DNA from: Pseudomonadota bacterium
Lineage (GTDB): Bacteria > Pseudomonadota > Alphaproteobacteria > Rhizobiales > Tepidamorphaceae
Direction: 5' to 3'
NCBI GenBank assembly: GCA_023458595.1
Contig: JAEWYT010000005.1
Location: 1-22,523 of the forward strand
DNA: 22,523 nucleotides
In this document: in pieces, positions 15,897-22,523 of the stretch
Layout: every line of letters begins with the position of its first letter
Numbering within the stretch: position 1 is the first letter of the stretch
The notes under the pieces: model-generated
What the model saw: the letters and a program-made list of their open reading frames with translations, nothing else
Told to the model about the DNA's origin: nothing
Databases searched by the model: none
Translations under genes and position numbers: made by a program

Positions 15897-16867
15897 GCCC
15901 CGAGCCGCCGCATCACCTTGTCGTAGAGCGGATTGCGGGCCTGGAAGACGTAGTCGGTCTGGCTGACGGAAACGGCCTCCGCGCCTAGCTCGCGAAGATG
16001 ATCGACGAGGCCGTGAAGCGTGCCGACGGGACAGTGCAGGACGAGCGGCGCGGTCTTGTCGACGCCGTAGGGCGCCTCGCAGCTGAAGCGGCCCGCAGCC
16101 TCCTCGGCGACCTTGCGTACGTCGCCCGGCACGGCCGCGCGCACCTCGCGGACGGTGCGGGCACGTTCCTCGGCGGCGATGCGGTCGAGAAGGCTCCTCA
16201 GCGCGCGGCGCTGCGGCGCGCGCCAGTCGGCATTGAGAGAGGCGACGAGGTTGGCCTCGCTCCTCAGGATGACGCCGTCGTCGAGGACCTTCAGGGCGTT
16301 GGCGGCAAGCGTCGCGCCGGTCGTCGTGATGTCGACGATCACGTCGGCGGCGCCCGAGGCGGGCGTGCCCTCGGTCGCGCCGAGGCTTTCGACGATCAGG
16401 TAGTCGCCCACCGCGTGCTCGGCGAAGAAATGACGGGTCAGGTTCACGTATTTCGTGGCGACCCGAAGCCTGCGGCCGTGGCGGGCATGGAAACCCTGCG
16501 CCACGTCGTCGAGGTCCGCCATGGTGCGCACGTCGATCCACATCTGCGGCACGGCCACCACGACGTTGGCGCCGCCGAAGCCGAGCGGGGTGACGAGCTC
16601 GACCGCACCGTCGGCGTCGGGGATGACCTCGCGCACGAGGTCCTCGCCGGTGATGCCGAGGTGGACGGCGCCCGCGCCGATCTCTCGGGTGATCTCCGAG
16701 GCGGAAAGGAACAGCACCTCGACGTCCGCTATGCCGTCGATCACGCCGCGATAGTCGCGCTGCCCCCGCGAACGCTTCACGGCGAGGCCGGCGCGGGCGA
16801 AAAACCGGTCGGCATTCTCCTGCAGGCGCCCCTTGGAGGGAACGGCGATCAGCAGCGTGTCGCTCAT
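15893..16867 (-). CDS. hisG: ATP phosphoribosyltransferase catalytic subunit HisG, with C-terminal extension
   Basis: This 324-residue enzyme catalyses the first step of histidine synthesis, joining ATP and PRPP. The N-terminal two-domain core starts LLIAVPSKGRLQE and includes LGITGEDLVRE near 70-80. The PRPP loop is VDITTTGATLAANALKV near 178-194, followed by ANLVASLNADW. Short HisG proteins that work with HisZ are usually a little over 200 residues. This one carries about 95 more (230-324), ending in VLHCPVGTLHGLVDHLRELGAEAVSVSQTDYVF, which recalls the ACT/PII-like regulatory domain of long HisG. Its ATG overlaps the hisZ TGA by four bases (ATGA), implying coupled translation. This start is chosen for that overlap and the canonical N-terminus. 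Confidence 0.95.
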   Translation of the reverse strand: MSDTLLIAVPSKGRLQENADRFFARAGLAVKRSRGQRDYRGVIDGIADVEVLFLSASEITREIGAGAVHLGITGEDLVREVIPDADGAVELVTPLGFGGANVVVAVPQMWIDVRTMADLDDVAQGFHARHGRRLRVATKYVNLTRHFFAEHAVGDYLIVESLGATEGTPASGAADVIVDITTTGATLAANALKVLDDGVILRSEANLVASLNADWRAPQRRALRSLLDRIAAEERARTVREVRAAVPGDVRKVAEEAAGRFSCEAPYGVDKTAPLVLHCPVGTLHGLVDHLRELGAEAVSVSQTDYVFQARNPLYDKVMRRLGA

Positions 16868-18000
16868 GCCGGCTCCTCCCCGACCAGACGGTCGATCCAG
16901 ATGGCGCAGCCTACCGCCGGGATCTCGTGCGCCGCGCCGAGCAGGCTCAGGAGCTTGTCGTAGCGGCCGCCGCCGACCACCTGGCCGACGTCGCGCCGTG
17001 CCGGGTCGAATATCTCGAAGACGAAGCCCGTGTAGTAGTCGAGCCGGCGGCCGAAGTCGGCGGAGAAGGTGACGCGTTCGAGCGGGACCCCACGCTCCAC
17101 CAGGGTCAGGAACCGGCGGGCGAGGCCGACGAGCTGATCGTTGAGGTCGAGGCCGGCCGTATCGGCGATCTCGGTGAACGCCTTGAGCGCCGCCTCCGGC
17201 TCCCCGCGCACGGCGGCGGCCCGGGTCAGCACCTCGCGGGCGTGCTCGTCGAGGCCGCCGCCCGCGGCGAACTCGGCCTGTTCGAGCAGGCGCTCGGCGA
17301 TCTCCTGCGGGCTGCGGCCGCCGATCGGGGCGATGCCGGCGACGGCCACCATCTCCTCGACGGCGGCACGGGCGGAGTCGGGATCGGTGCGGGCGAGGCC
17401 GGCGAGGAAGGCGTTCCGCTTGTCCTCGCCGGAGCCGTTGGCGGGCTTGGCCGACAGCGCCTCGGCGAGGCCGCCGGGACGGCCGAAGGCGGAGCGCAGG
17501 CGGCGCGGCCAGGGCTCCGGCAGGCCGAGGGCCGCGACGAAGGCCATGAACAGGCTCGGGTCGCCGAGCCGGATCTCCGGACCGGCGAGACCGAAGCGGC
17601 CGACCGCATCGATCGACAGGGCGACGATCTCGGCGTCGGCATGGTCGCGGTCGTCGATGCCGTAGAGCTCGATGCCGGCCTGGACGAACTCGCCGGGCGC
17701 GGACTGGGCCGGCCGGTAGCGGAATACCGGACCGAGATAGGAGTAGCCGGCCGCCTTGTCGGCCGAGCGGCCGGCGAGATGGTCGAGGCTGACGGGGATC
17801 GTGTAGTCGGGGCGCAGGCACAGCTCGCGGCCGGCGGGGTCCTGCACCAGATAGAGGCGGCGGCGGATGTCCTCGCCGGACAGGTCGAGGAAAACCGAGG
17901 CCGGCTGCAGGATCGGCGGGTCGACGCGCTTCAGGCCGCGCTCGGAAAAGAGCGCGAGCAGCGCTTCGAGGCTGGCGTCTTTGTCGGCGGGCCGGATCAT
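16864..18000 (-). CDS. hisZ: ATP phosphoribosyltransferase regulatory subunit HisZ
   Basis: This 378-residue protein is a HisRS-like paralogue that associates with HisG and mediates its activity and feedback by histidine. It keeps the class II synthetase fold: LVQDPAGRELCLRPDYTIPVSLDH near 52-75, YLGPVFRYRPAQSAPGEFVQAGIELYG near 88-114, and the HisRS-like RRLDYYTGFVFEIFD near 315-329 with GGGRYDKLLSLLG. It stops before the anticodon-binding domain, as HisZ proteins do. The position directly upstream of hisG with a 4-base overlap fits the subunit partnership. hisS lies about 250 bases further upstream on the same strand. Confidence 0.93.
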   Translation of the reverse strand: MIRPADKDASLEALLALFSERGLKRVDPPILQPASVFLDLSGEDIRRRLYLVQDPAGRELCLRPDYTIPVSLDHLAGRSADKAAGYSYLGPVFRYRPAQSAPGEFVQAGIELYGIDDRDHADAEIVALSIDAVGRFGLAGPEIRLGDPSLFMAFVAALGLPEPWPRRLRSAFGRPGGLAEALSAKPANGSGEDKRNAFLAGLARTDPDSARAAVEEMVAVAGIAPIGGRSPQEIAERLLEQAEFAAGGGLDEHAREVLTRAAAVRGEPEAALKAFTEIADTAGLDLNDQLVGLARRFLTLVERGVPLERVTFSADFGRRLDYYTGFVFEIFDPARRDVGQVVGGGRYDKLLSLLGAAHEIPAVGCAIWIDRLVGEEPA

Positions 18001-18128
18001 CGGACGTGTCTACGCGAAAATGGAAACCGAACGAACCTTAAGGGAGTCCCGGCCTTTTAACAGGCAAGCTCGCGGAATGCGACAGGGTAAAGCGCCGGGC
18101 GACGGGCGAAGAACGGCCGCCGCATACC

Positions 18129-18203
18129 GCCGCCCCACCCTCTCCCCGACGTCTCCCCGACCCCTCCCCTCGATGCGGGAGGGGCGAAGGCGGGGCGGGG
18201 GCC
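18129..18203. repeat. Intergenic GC-rich palindromic element between hisS and hisZ
   Basis: C-rich text of the form CACCCTCTCCCC... is followed by CCCCTCCC (18161-18168), an 8-base loop and GGGAGGGG (18177-18184), then G-rich text. The outer sequence is also partly complementary. This resembles dispersed intergenic palindromes common in alphaproteobacterial genomes. It may also fold at the 3' end of the hisS message. Only one copy is in the window, so repetition is inferred. Confidence 0.5.
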
Positions 18204-18250
18204 ACGGGCTCCTTGCCTTGCGTCATCGCCCCGGCAGGACAGCGGGCGTT

Positions 18251-19735
18251 TCAGAGATGCCGGCCGACGATCTCGCGCACGGCGTCGACGAAATCGGCCA
18301 ACCCGACTTCGACCTGGGCTGGCCGGGCCTCCTTCCACTCGGCGTGGTCCTCGATCGCCCCGGCGAGCCTTGCGCCCTCGATCAGGTCCTTGATCTGGAC
18401 GACGCCGCGGGCGCGCTCGTCGGAGCCCTGGATGACGACGCAGGGGGCGTTGCGGCGGTCGGCGTACTTCATCTGCGCCTTCATGCCGGACGTGCCGAGA
18501 TACATCTCGGCGCGGACACCGGCCTCGCGCAACCCGGCGACCATCTTCTGGTAGTCGGCGATCCGGTCGCGATCCATGACGAGGACGACGACGGGGCCGA
18601 GGGTGTCCTTCACGTCGACGCGGCCGAGCGCCGAGAGGGCGGCGAGCAGCCGGCTCACGCCGATGGAAAAGCCCGTGGCCGGCGTCTCGTCGGGTCGGAA
18701 CCGGCCGACGAGGCCGTCGTAGCGCCCGCCGCCGGCCACAGAGCCGAAGCGGGCCTTCTCGCCCTTGTCGTTGACCGTCTCGAAGGTGAGCTCCACCTCG
18801 TAGACAGGGCCGGTGTAGTATTCGAGGCCGCGGACGACGGAAGGGTCGATCCTGACCCGGTTCTCGTAGCCGGCCGCGTCGACGAGTCCGCCGATCTCGG
18901 CGAGCTCGCTCACACCTTCCGCGCCGCGGGCGCTGCCTTCGACGGCGGAGGCGAGATTGGCGAGGGTCTCGCCGGTGGTCGTGGCGCCGGCGGTGACGAA
19001 ACCGAGCACGCGGGCGATCTGCGCGTCATCAAGTCCCGCGCCCTTGGTGAAGTCGCCGCTCTCGTCCTTGCGGCCGGGACCGAGCAGCAGCCGGACCCCG
19101 TCGGCACCGAGGCGGTCCAGCTTGTCGATCGCGCGCAGCACGGTCAGGCGGCGACCGGCGTTCTCTTCACCAGCGAGCCCGATCGCCTCCATCACCCCGT
19201 CGAGCACCTTGCGGTTGTTCACCCTGACGACGTAGTCGCCGCGCGCGATGCCCAGTTCCTCCATCACGTCGGCGGCCATCATGCATATCTCGGCGTCGGC
19301 GGCGACGGACGCGCTGCCGACCGTGTCGGCGTCGAACTGCATGAACTGCCTGAACCGGCCCGGCCCCGGCTTCTCGTTCCGGAAAACGTAGCCGTAGCGG
19401 TAGCTGCGGTAGGGTTTGGGCAGGCGGTCGAAATTCTCGGCGACATAGCGGGCGAGCGGCGCGGTCAGGTCGTAGCGCAGCGACAGCCACTGCTCGTCGT
19501 CGTCCTGGAAGGAGAAGACGCCCTCGTTCGGCCGGTCCTGATCGGGCAGGAACTTGCCCAGCGCCTCGGTGTACTCGACCGCCGGGGTCTCGACCGGATC
19601 GAAGCCGTAGCGCTCGAAGACACGGCGGATCGTCTCCAGCATGGCACGGGTGGCGCGCAGCGTGCCGGCATCCTGGTCCTGGAAGCCGCGCGGCAGCCGG
19701 GGTTGCAGCCGTTTGGGCTTGTCTGTCCTGGCCAT
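18251..19735 (-). CDS. hisS: Histidyl-tRNA synthetase HisS
   Basis: This 494-residue class II synthetase charges tRNA-His. It shows PRGFQD near the N-terminus and LRYDLTAPLARYVAEN near 88-103. Motif 2 region YRYGYVFRNEKPGPGRFRQFMQFDADTVG follows near 112-140. The histidine-specific GLEYYTGPVYEVEL is near 304-317 with GGGRYDGLVGRF, and motif 3 is ATGFSIGVSRLL. A C-terminal anticodon-binding domain (GPVVVLVMDRDRIADYQKMVAGLREAGVRAEMYL) follows. The ATG at 19735 (MARTDKPKRLQPRLPRGF) is preferred; a GTG four codons upstream is possible. Its clustering with hisZ and hisG is a known arrangement of related paralogues. Confidence 0.95.
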   Translation of the reverse strand: MARTDKPKRLQPRLPRGFQDQDAGTLRATRAMLETIRRVFERYGFDPVETPAVEYTEALGKFLPDQDRPNEGVFSFQDDDEQWLSLRYDLTAPLARYVAENFDRLPKPYRSYRYGYVFRNEKPGPGRFRQFMQFDADTVGSASVAADAEICMMAADVMEELGIARGDYVVRVNNRKVLDGVMEAIGLAGEENAGRRLTVLRAIDKLDRLGADGVRLLLGPGRKDESGDFTKGAGLDDAQIARVLGFVTAGATTTGETLANLASAVEGSARGAEGVSELAEIGGLVDAAGYENRVRIDPSVVRGLEYYTGPVYEVELTFETVNDKGEKARFGSVAGGGRYDGLVGRFRPDETPATGFSIGVSRLLAALSALGRVDVKDTLGPVVVLVMDRDRIADYQKMVAGLREAGVRAEMYLGTSGMKAQMKYADRRNAPCVVIQGSDERARGVVQIKDLIEGARLAGAIEDHAEWKEARPAQVEVGLADFVDAVREIVGRHL

Positions 19736-19810
19736 GATCGTAAGCACTCTGAGACGATTGAGAAAAACGCCTGCCCGGGGCAGCCCGGTCCTGCGGCGCG
19801 GCCCTACCTA

Positions 19811-19893
19811 GAGCAAAGCCGGCGGAACGGCAAGGCGCGGCGACCGGCGGCCTTCCGGCGCATGCCGAGAGAGCGACGGGAGCAAAGCCGGCG
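19811..19893. repeat. Short direct repeat in the cheZ-hisS gap
   Basis: GAGCAAAGCCGGCG occurs exactly at 19811-19824 and 19880-19893, 69 bases apart, in the intergenic region after the cheZ-like gene. No function is apparent. Confidence 0.55.
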
Positions 19894-19913
19894 ATGGCCC
19901 TTGTCGGCTCGCC

Positions 19914-20615
19914 TCAGTTGAACAGCGCGTCGATGTCGTCCTGGGAGGCGACGCCGACATCGTCGTCGAGGGCCGGGCCGTGCATGACCGTGCCCTCCTC
20001 GCGCGTGCTCTGCGGAACGACGAAGGCCTCTAGATCGCTCCACAGCGCCATCATCGAGTCGACGCGCTCCTCGACGAAGCGCAGCGTGTTGACCACCTTC
20101 GTGATGCGCTGGCCGGTCAGGTCCTGGAAGTTGCAGGCCTCGAAGATCTTGACGGTGTTGTCGCGGATGTCGTTCAGCAGATCGATATCGTCGTTGTCCT
20201 TCGTGCGGGCGCTGAGATCGTTGGCGTCGTTGTCGATCTGCTCGGCGGCCTGCAGCAGCCGCTCGGTCGCCTCCTCGGTGCCCCTGACGACGGCGTCGAG
20301 CTGGTCGGTCACGCTGTGGATGTCGCGGCCGCCGGGGCCGGCGTGGAGCGCGGCGAGTTCGAGCTTCGTCGTGTTGATCGCGTGCTGGACCGATTCCATC
20401 TCGATGCGCAGCTGGCGGGCCTCCTCGGCGCGGCCGCGATAGTCCTCGACGATCTCCTTGGAGACGACCTGCTCGGTGTTGCCGAGCGAGGCGCGGATCT
20501 GGGAGAGGACGTCCATGATCTCGCGGAAGCGGTCGTCACCGATGCCGCCGTCGACGGCGATGTCGTTGTGACCGTGTATCATCTCGATACGAAACCGCCG
20601 CTCCGGGGAAGCCAT
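19914..20615 (-). CDS. cheZ: CheZ-like chemotaxis phosphatase
   Basis: This 233-residue protein is mostly helical. The signature IFEACNFQDLTGQRITKVVNTLRFVEERV near 157-185 matches the CheZ active-site helix; Asp165 and Gln169 align with E. coli CheZ Asp143 and Gln147, which act on phosphorylated CheY. A long charged helical hairpin (about 28-155) and a flexible linker precede the C-terminus SQDDIDALFN, which resembles the CheY-binding peptides of CheZ and the N-terminus of FliM. It probably shortens the CheY phosphate lifetime, or that of a related receiver. The ATG at 20615 has GAGG seven bases upstream; a TTG at 20633 is less likely. No chemotaxis operon adjoins it. Confidence 0.87.
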   Translation of the reverse strand: MASPERRFRIEMIHGHNDIAVDGGIGDDRFREIMDVLSQIRASLGNTEQVVSKEIVEDYRGRAEEARQLRIEMESVQHAINTTKLELAALHAGPGGRDIHSVTDQLDAVVRGTEEATERLLQAAEQIDNDANDLSARTKDNDDIDLLNDIRDNTVKIFEACNFQDLTGQRITKVVNTLRFVEERVDSMMALWSDLEAFVVPQSTREEGTVMHGPALDDDVGVASQDDIDALFN

Positions 20616-20811
20616 TTCTCTGCCTCGTGTCAACCTTAAGATCGGCGCCCAAATTGCATCCCATGCCTTAAAGAACCGTTCACCGGCCGCGCATCGTGAG
20701 CCGGCGAATCGCCAATGAACGCGTGATGAACCGGGAGTTCAAAACGGGTTCAGCGGACGGCGCGCATCCTCCGGCTCGACGATCGGCGAAAGACCGCCGA
20801 CGGCAAGCCCG

Positions 20812-20817
20812 AAGGAG
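20812..20817 (+). promoter_or_regulatory. Ribosome-binding site of the secreted cysteine-rich protein
   Basis: AAGGAG is eight bases before the ATG at 20826 and excludes the GTG at 20817, which overlaps it. Confidence 0.8.
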
Positions 20818-20825
20818 TGAACGAG

Positions 20826-21386
20826 ATGAGTGCCAAGACCGCCTTCCGCCGCATCGCCTGCCTCGCCGTCTGCGCGACCGCCGCACTGGCGGCACCGCTC
20901 GCAGCCGAAGCGGGGCCCGCCACGCCCGAGGTCGCCGTGCCGCGCGTCACCGTCCCGCACATGCCGGCGCCCGGCGGCCTCGCCGGATGCTGGTCGGCCG
21001 GCCGGCCCATCTACGGCCCCTACGCCTTCTCGTTCTGCTCGAACGGCGGCCACGGCTCCTATCAGGTGCGCGGCGGCGGACTTTCGTGCGGCGGCAACGT
21101 CAGCGTCGTGCCCGGCCGCGCCGGCAGCTTCACCGTCCGGCTCGGCCACGGCCGCTGCAACGGCCGCACGGACTGGAGCGCCGACTATCTCGTCTGCCGC
21201 AGTGCCGGCGGATGGAACGGCGGCTACGGGGGCGGCTGGTCGGGCGGCTACGGCGTCCGTCCGGAGGTCGCGGTTCCCCGTGCTCCCGCGCCGCGCCATC
21301 CGGCTTCGGCCGCCCGGCTCGACTGCACGTACTACCCCGTCGTCGCGGGGTACAGCCCGATCGGCCTGGCCATGTTCCGCAACTGA
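20826..21386 (+). CDS. Secreted glycine- and cysteine-rich protein of unknown function
   Basis: This 186-residue protein starts with a signal peptide (MSAKTAFRRIACLAVCATAALAAPLAAEAG, cleavage probably after AEA). The mature chain has six cysteines (GCWSAG, FCSNGG, SCGGN, RCNGR, VCRSA, DCTYYP), enough for three disulfides, and a Gly/Trp/Tyr-rich stretch (GGWNGGYGGGWSGGYG). The segment PEVAVPR occurs twice, near the start of the mature chain and again late, flanking the cysteine-bearing core. I do not recognise the family. The composition suggests an extracytoplasmic, oxidised, perhaps wall-associated protein. It is followed by a strong hairpin and stands alone, divergent from the cheZ-like gene. 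Confidence 0.75.
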   Translation: MSAKTAFRRIACLAVCATAALAAPLAAEAGPATPEVAVPRVTVPHMPAPGGLAGCWSAGRPIYGPYAFSFCSNGGHGSYQVRGGGLSCGGNVSVVPGRAGSFTVRLGHGRCNGRTDWSADYLVCRSAGGWNGGYGGGWSGGYGVRPEVAVPRAPAPRHPASAARLDCTYYPVVAGYSPIGLAMFRN

Positions 21387-21417
21387 CCTCCCCCGCTCCC
21401 TGCGGCTGCCAGGCCGG

Positions 21418-21447
21418 GGACGGGCGCGGCGCCCGCCGCGCCCGTCC
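21418..21447 (+). terminator. Long GC hairpin, probable terminator after the secreted protein gene
   Basis: GGACGGGCGCGGCG pairs with CGCCGCGCCCGTCC as a 14-pair stem with a two-base central gap, 31 bases after the stop codon. The following CTGCCGTTT has only a short T-run, so termination is likely but not textbook. Confidence 0.6.
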
Positions 21448-21510
21448 TGCCGTTTACGAAGCCTCAACCACTTTCCTAAACGCGGCGTCAACCACGTCCG
21501 CAAATGCCCT

Positions 21511-21532
21511 GTAAACCTGAATCCCGGTTTAC
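21511..21532. promoter_or_regulatory. Inverted repeat GTAAACC-N8-GGTTTAC upstream of the L,D-transpeptidase
   Basis: Perfect seven-base arms (21511-21517 and 21526-21532) are separated by eight bases, about 100 bases before the transpeptidase ATG. A further GTTTAC is at 21452-21457. The layout fits an operator for a dimeric regulator; the regulator is unknown. Confidence 0.45.
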
Positions 21533-21629
21533 CATTCAGTCGCCGCTCGCTTCCTACCCTTGCGTCCGATGACGGGGAGTTCGCGTATTTCTTCCCCGCA
21601 GCGCGACGAAATGTAGAGCGAGTACGTCG

Positions 21630-22487
21630 ATGAAACGCATTGTCTTCGTGGCGGCCGTCGTTGCCGCCGGCGCCGCCAGCCCGGCCGGCGCCGCCCAATA
21701 CGACAACAGCAGGATGCCGTTCCCGGCCATGATGAACGCCTTGTTCGGCAATCCGGACACGACCGGGGCCACTAGCCGCAGAGACGATCCCGCGCAGCCG
21801 AGCTACGCCCGGCCGGCTCAGGTCCAGCCGGGCCATGTCCAGCCGGGCTATGTCCAGTCGGGCCATGTCCAGTCGCGGGCGGCCTATAACCGGCCCGCCG
21901 GCTTCGTGCAGCCGGGCCAGCGCCTGCCGAGCTATTCGGGCACGACCGCCTCGGCCCCGGGGACCGGCAACCTGTACGGTCTGCAGCCGCCGCCGAGCAA
22001 CTACGTCCCGGCGCGCCAGACGCAGCAGCAGCTTCCGCAGTTCGATCCGGCCTTCGCGCCGAAAGTCGTCGCCTACGACGGCCTGGAGAAGCCCGGCACC
22101 ATCGTCATCGACACGAACGAGCGGTTCCTCTACCTCGTGCAGGACAACGGCTCGGCGATGCGCTACGGCGTCGGCGTCGGCCGCCCGGGCTTCGAATGGG
22201 CGGGCACCCACACGATCACCCGTAAGGCGGAATGGCCCGACTGGACCCCGCCGGAGGAGATGAAGCAGCGCCAGCCCGGCCTGCCCGACCACGTGCCCGG
22301 CGGCCCGCGCAATCCGCTCGGCGCGCGCGCCATGTATCTCGGCTCGACGCTCTATCGCATCCACGGCTCCAACGAGCCCTGGACGATCGGACGGGCGGTC
22401 TCCTCGGGCTGCATCCGGATGCGCAACGAGGACGTGATCGACCTCTACGAGCGCGTCAGGGTCGGCACCACGGTCAAGGTCATCTGA
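21630..22487 (+). CDS. L,D-transpeptidase (YkuD domain), secreted
   Basis: This is a 285-residue periplasmic enzyme. The signal peptide ends near residue 22 (SPAGAA-QYD). A Gln/Pro/Tyr-rich linker (about 23-140) contains a pentapeptide repeat VQPGH-VQPGY-VQSGH (65-80). The YkuD domain spans about 154-285, with IVIDTNERFLYLVQDNGSAMRYGVGVG at its start. The catalytic part is HGSNEPWTIGRAVSSGCIRMRNEDVIDLY, with His245 and nucleophile Cys261. Such enzymes make 3-3 peptidoglycan cross-links or attach proteins to peptidoglycan; which applies here is not visible. The length with its repeat linker fits Hyphomicrobiales LDTs, which are prominent in polar-growing members. The ribosome-binding site is weak (GAGCGAG). 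Confidence 0.93.
   Translation: MKRIVFVAAVVAAGAASPAGAAQYDNSRMPFPAMMNALFGNPDTTGATSRRDDPAQPSYARPAQVQPGHVQPGYVQSGHVQSRAAYNRPAGFVQPGQRLPSYSGTTASAPGTGNLYGLQPPPSNYVPARQTQQQLPQFDPAFAPKVVAYDGLEKPGTIVIDTNERFLYLVQDNGSAMRYGVGVGRPGFEWAGTHTITRKAEWPDWTPPEEMKQRQPGLPDHVPGGPRNPLGARAMYLGSTLYRIHGSNEPWTIGRAVSSGCIRMRNEDVIDLYERVRVGTTVKVI
21822..21875 (+). repeat. 15-base tandem repeat within the L,D-transpeptidase linker
   Basis: About 3.6 copies of a 15-base unit (GTCCAGCCGGGCCAT and close variants) start at 21822, 21837, 21852 and 21867. They encode VQPGH, VQPGY, VQSGH and VQS. Being a multiple of three, copy-number changes would alter linker length without a frameshift. Confidence 0.85.
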
Positions 22488-22518
22488 CGCTTTCAGAGTT
22501 TACAGGGGGAAAAGCGTC
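22486..22518 (+). terminator. Possible hairpin after the L,D-transpeptidase
   Basis: GACGCTTT (22486-22493) pairs with AAAGCGTC (22511-22518) across a 17-base loop, starting at the stop codon. No T-run is visible before the window ends, so a terminator role is only tentative. Confidence 0.35.
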
Positions 22519-22523
22519 GAAGG

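Noticed and set aside
20731..20754. GAACC...GGTTC inverted repeat upstream of the secreted cysteine-rich protein
   Set aside because: Only five paired bases at each arm with a long loop; expected by chance in a GC-rich region.

Overview
The window looks like core chromosome of a GC-rich alphaproteobacterium, most probably of the order Hyphomicrobiales (Rhizobiales). The signs are a CIRCE-controlled groESL operon, a HisZ/HisG/HisS histidine cluster, a TIGR01459-type HAD hydrolase, a BcsS-like cellulose-associated envelope protein, a CheZ-like protein and uniformly high GC at third codon positions. The species cannot be named from the sequence alone.

Layout. Positions 1-133 hold the right end of an IS481-family insertion sequence: the transposase C-terminus, a terminal inverted repeat and a probable CTAG target site. 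From 146 to 4502 a minus-strand group encodes, in transcription order, an omega-amino acid:pyruvate aminotransferase, an anchored periplasmic protein of unknown function, a TipF-like degenerate EAL protein and a HAD hydrolase. Divergent from it is a sigma-54 activator with a damaged receiver domain (4698-6098), then a secreted unknown protein (6201-6779). A minus-strand pair, an MFS transporter and a DUF427 protein, spans 6783-8361. Divergent from that pair are a membrane-bound class III nucleotide cyclase with an extracytoplasmic sensor (8494-10464), a small YdhR-like protein and an EamA-family transporter (to 11826).

The groES-groEL operon (12037-14048) has a recognisable -35/-10 promoter, a CIRCE operator and a strong intrinsic terminator. 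After groEL's stop there is a copy of the last bases of its own coding sequence in which the stop codon is changed. A BcsS-like protein (14258-15004) and two small membrane proteins of unknown function follow. From 19735 down to 15893 lie hisS, hisZ and hisG on the minus strand; hisZ and hisG overlap by 4 bases, as expected for partner subunits of ATP phosphoribosyltransferase. Further right are a CheZ-like phosphatase (minus), a secreted cysteine-rich protein and an L,D-transpeptidase (plus).

No phage, CRISPR, defence or biosynthetic island is visible. The notable signals are molecular: three signalling proteins with altered key residues (receiver, EAL, cyclase), a HisG with a C-terminal extension next to HisZ, the IS481 end whose transposase stop codon appears to come from the target site, and several palindromic intergenic elements. 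No tRNA or rRNA gene was found.
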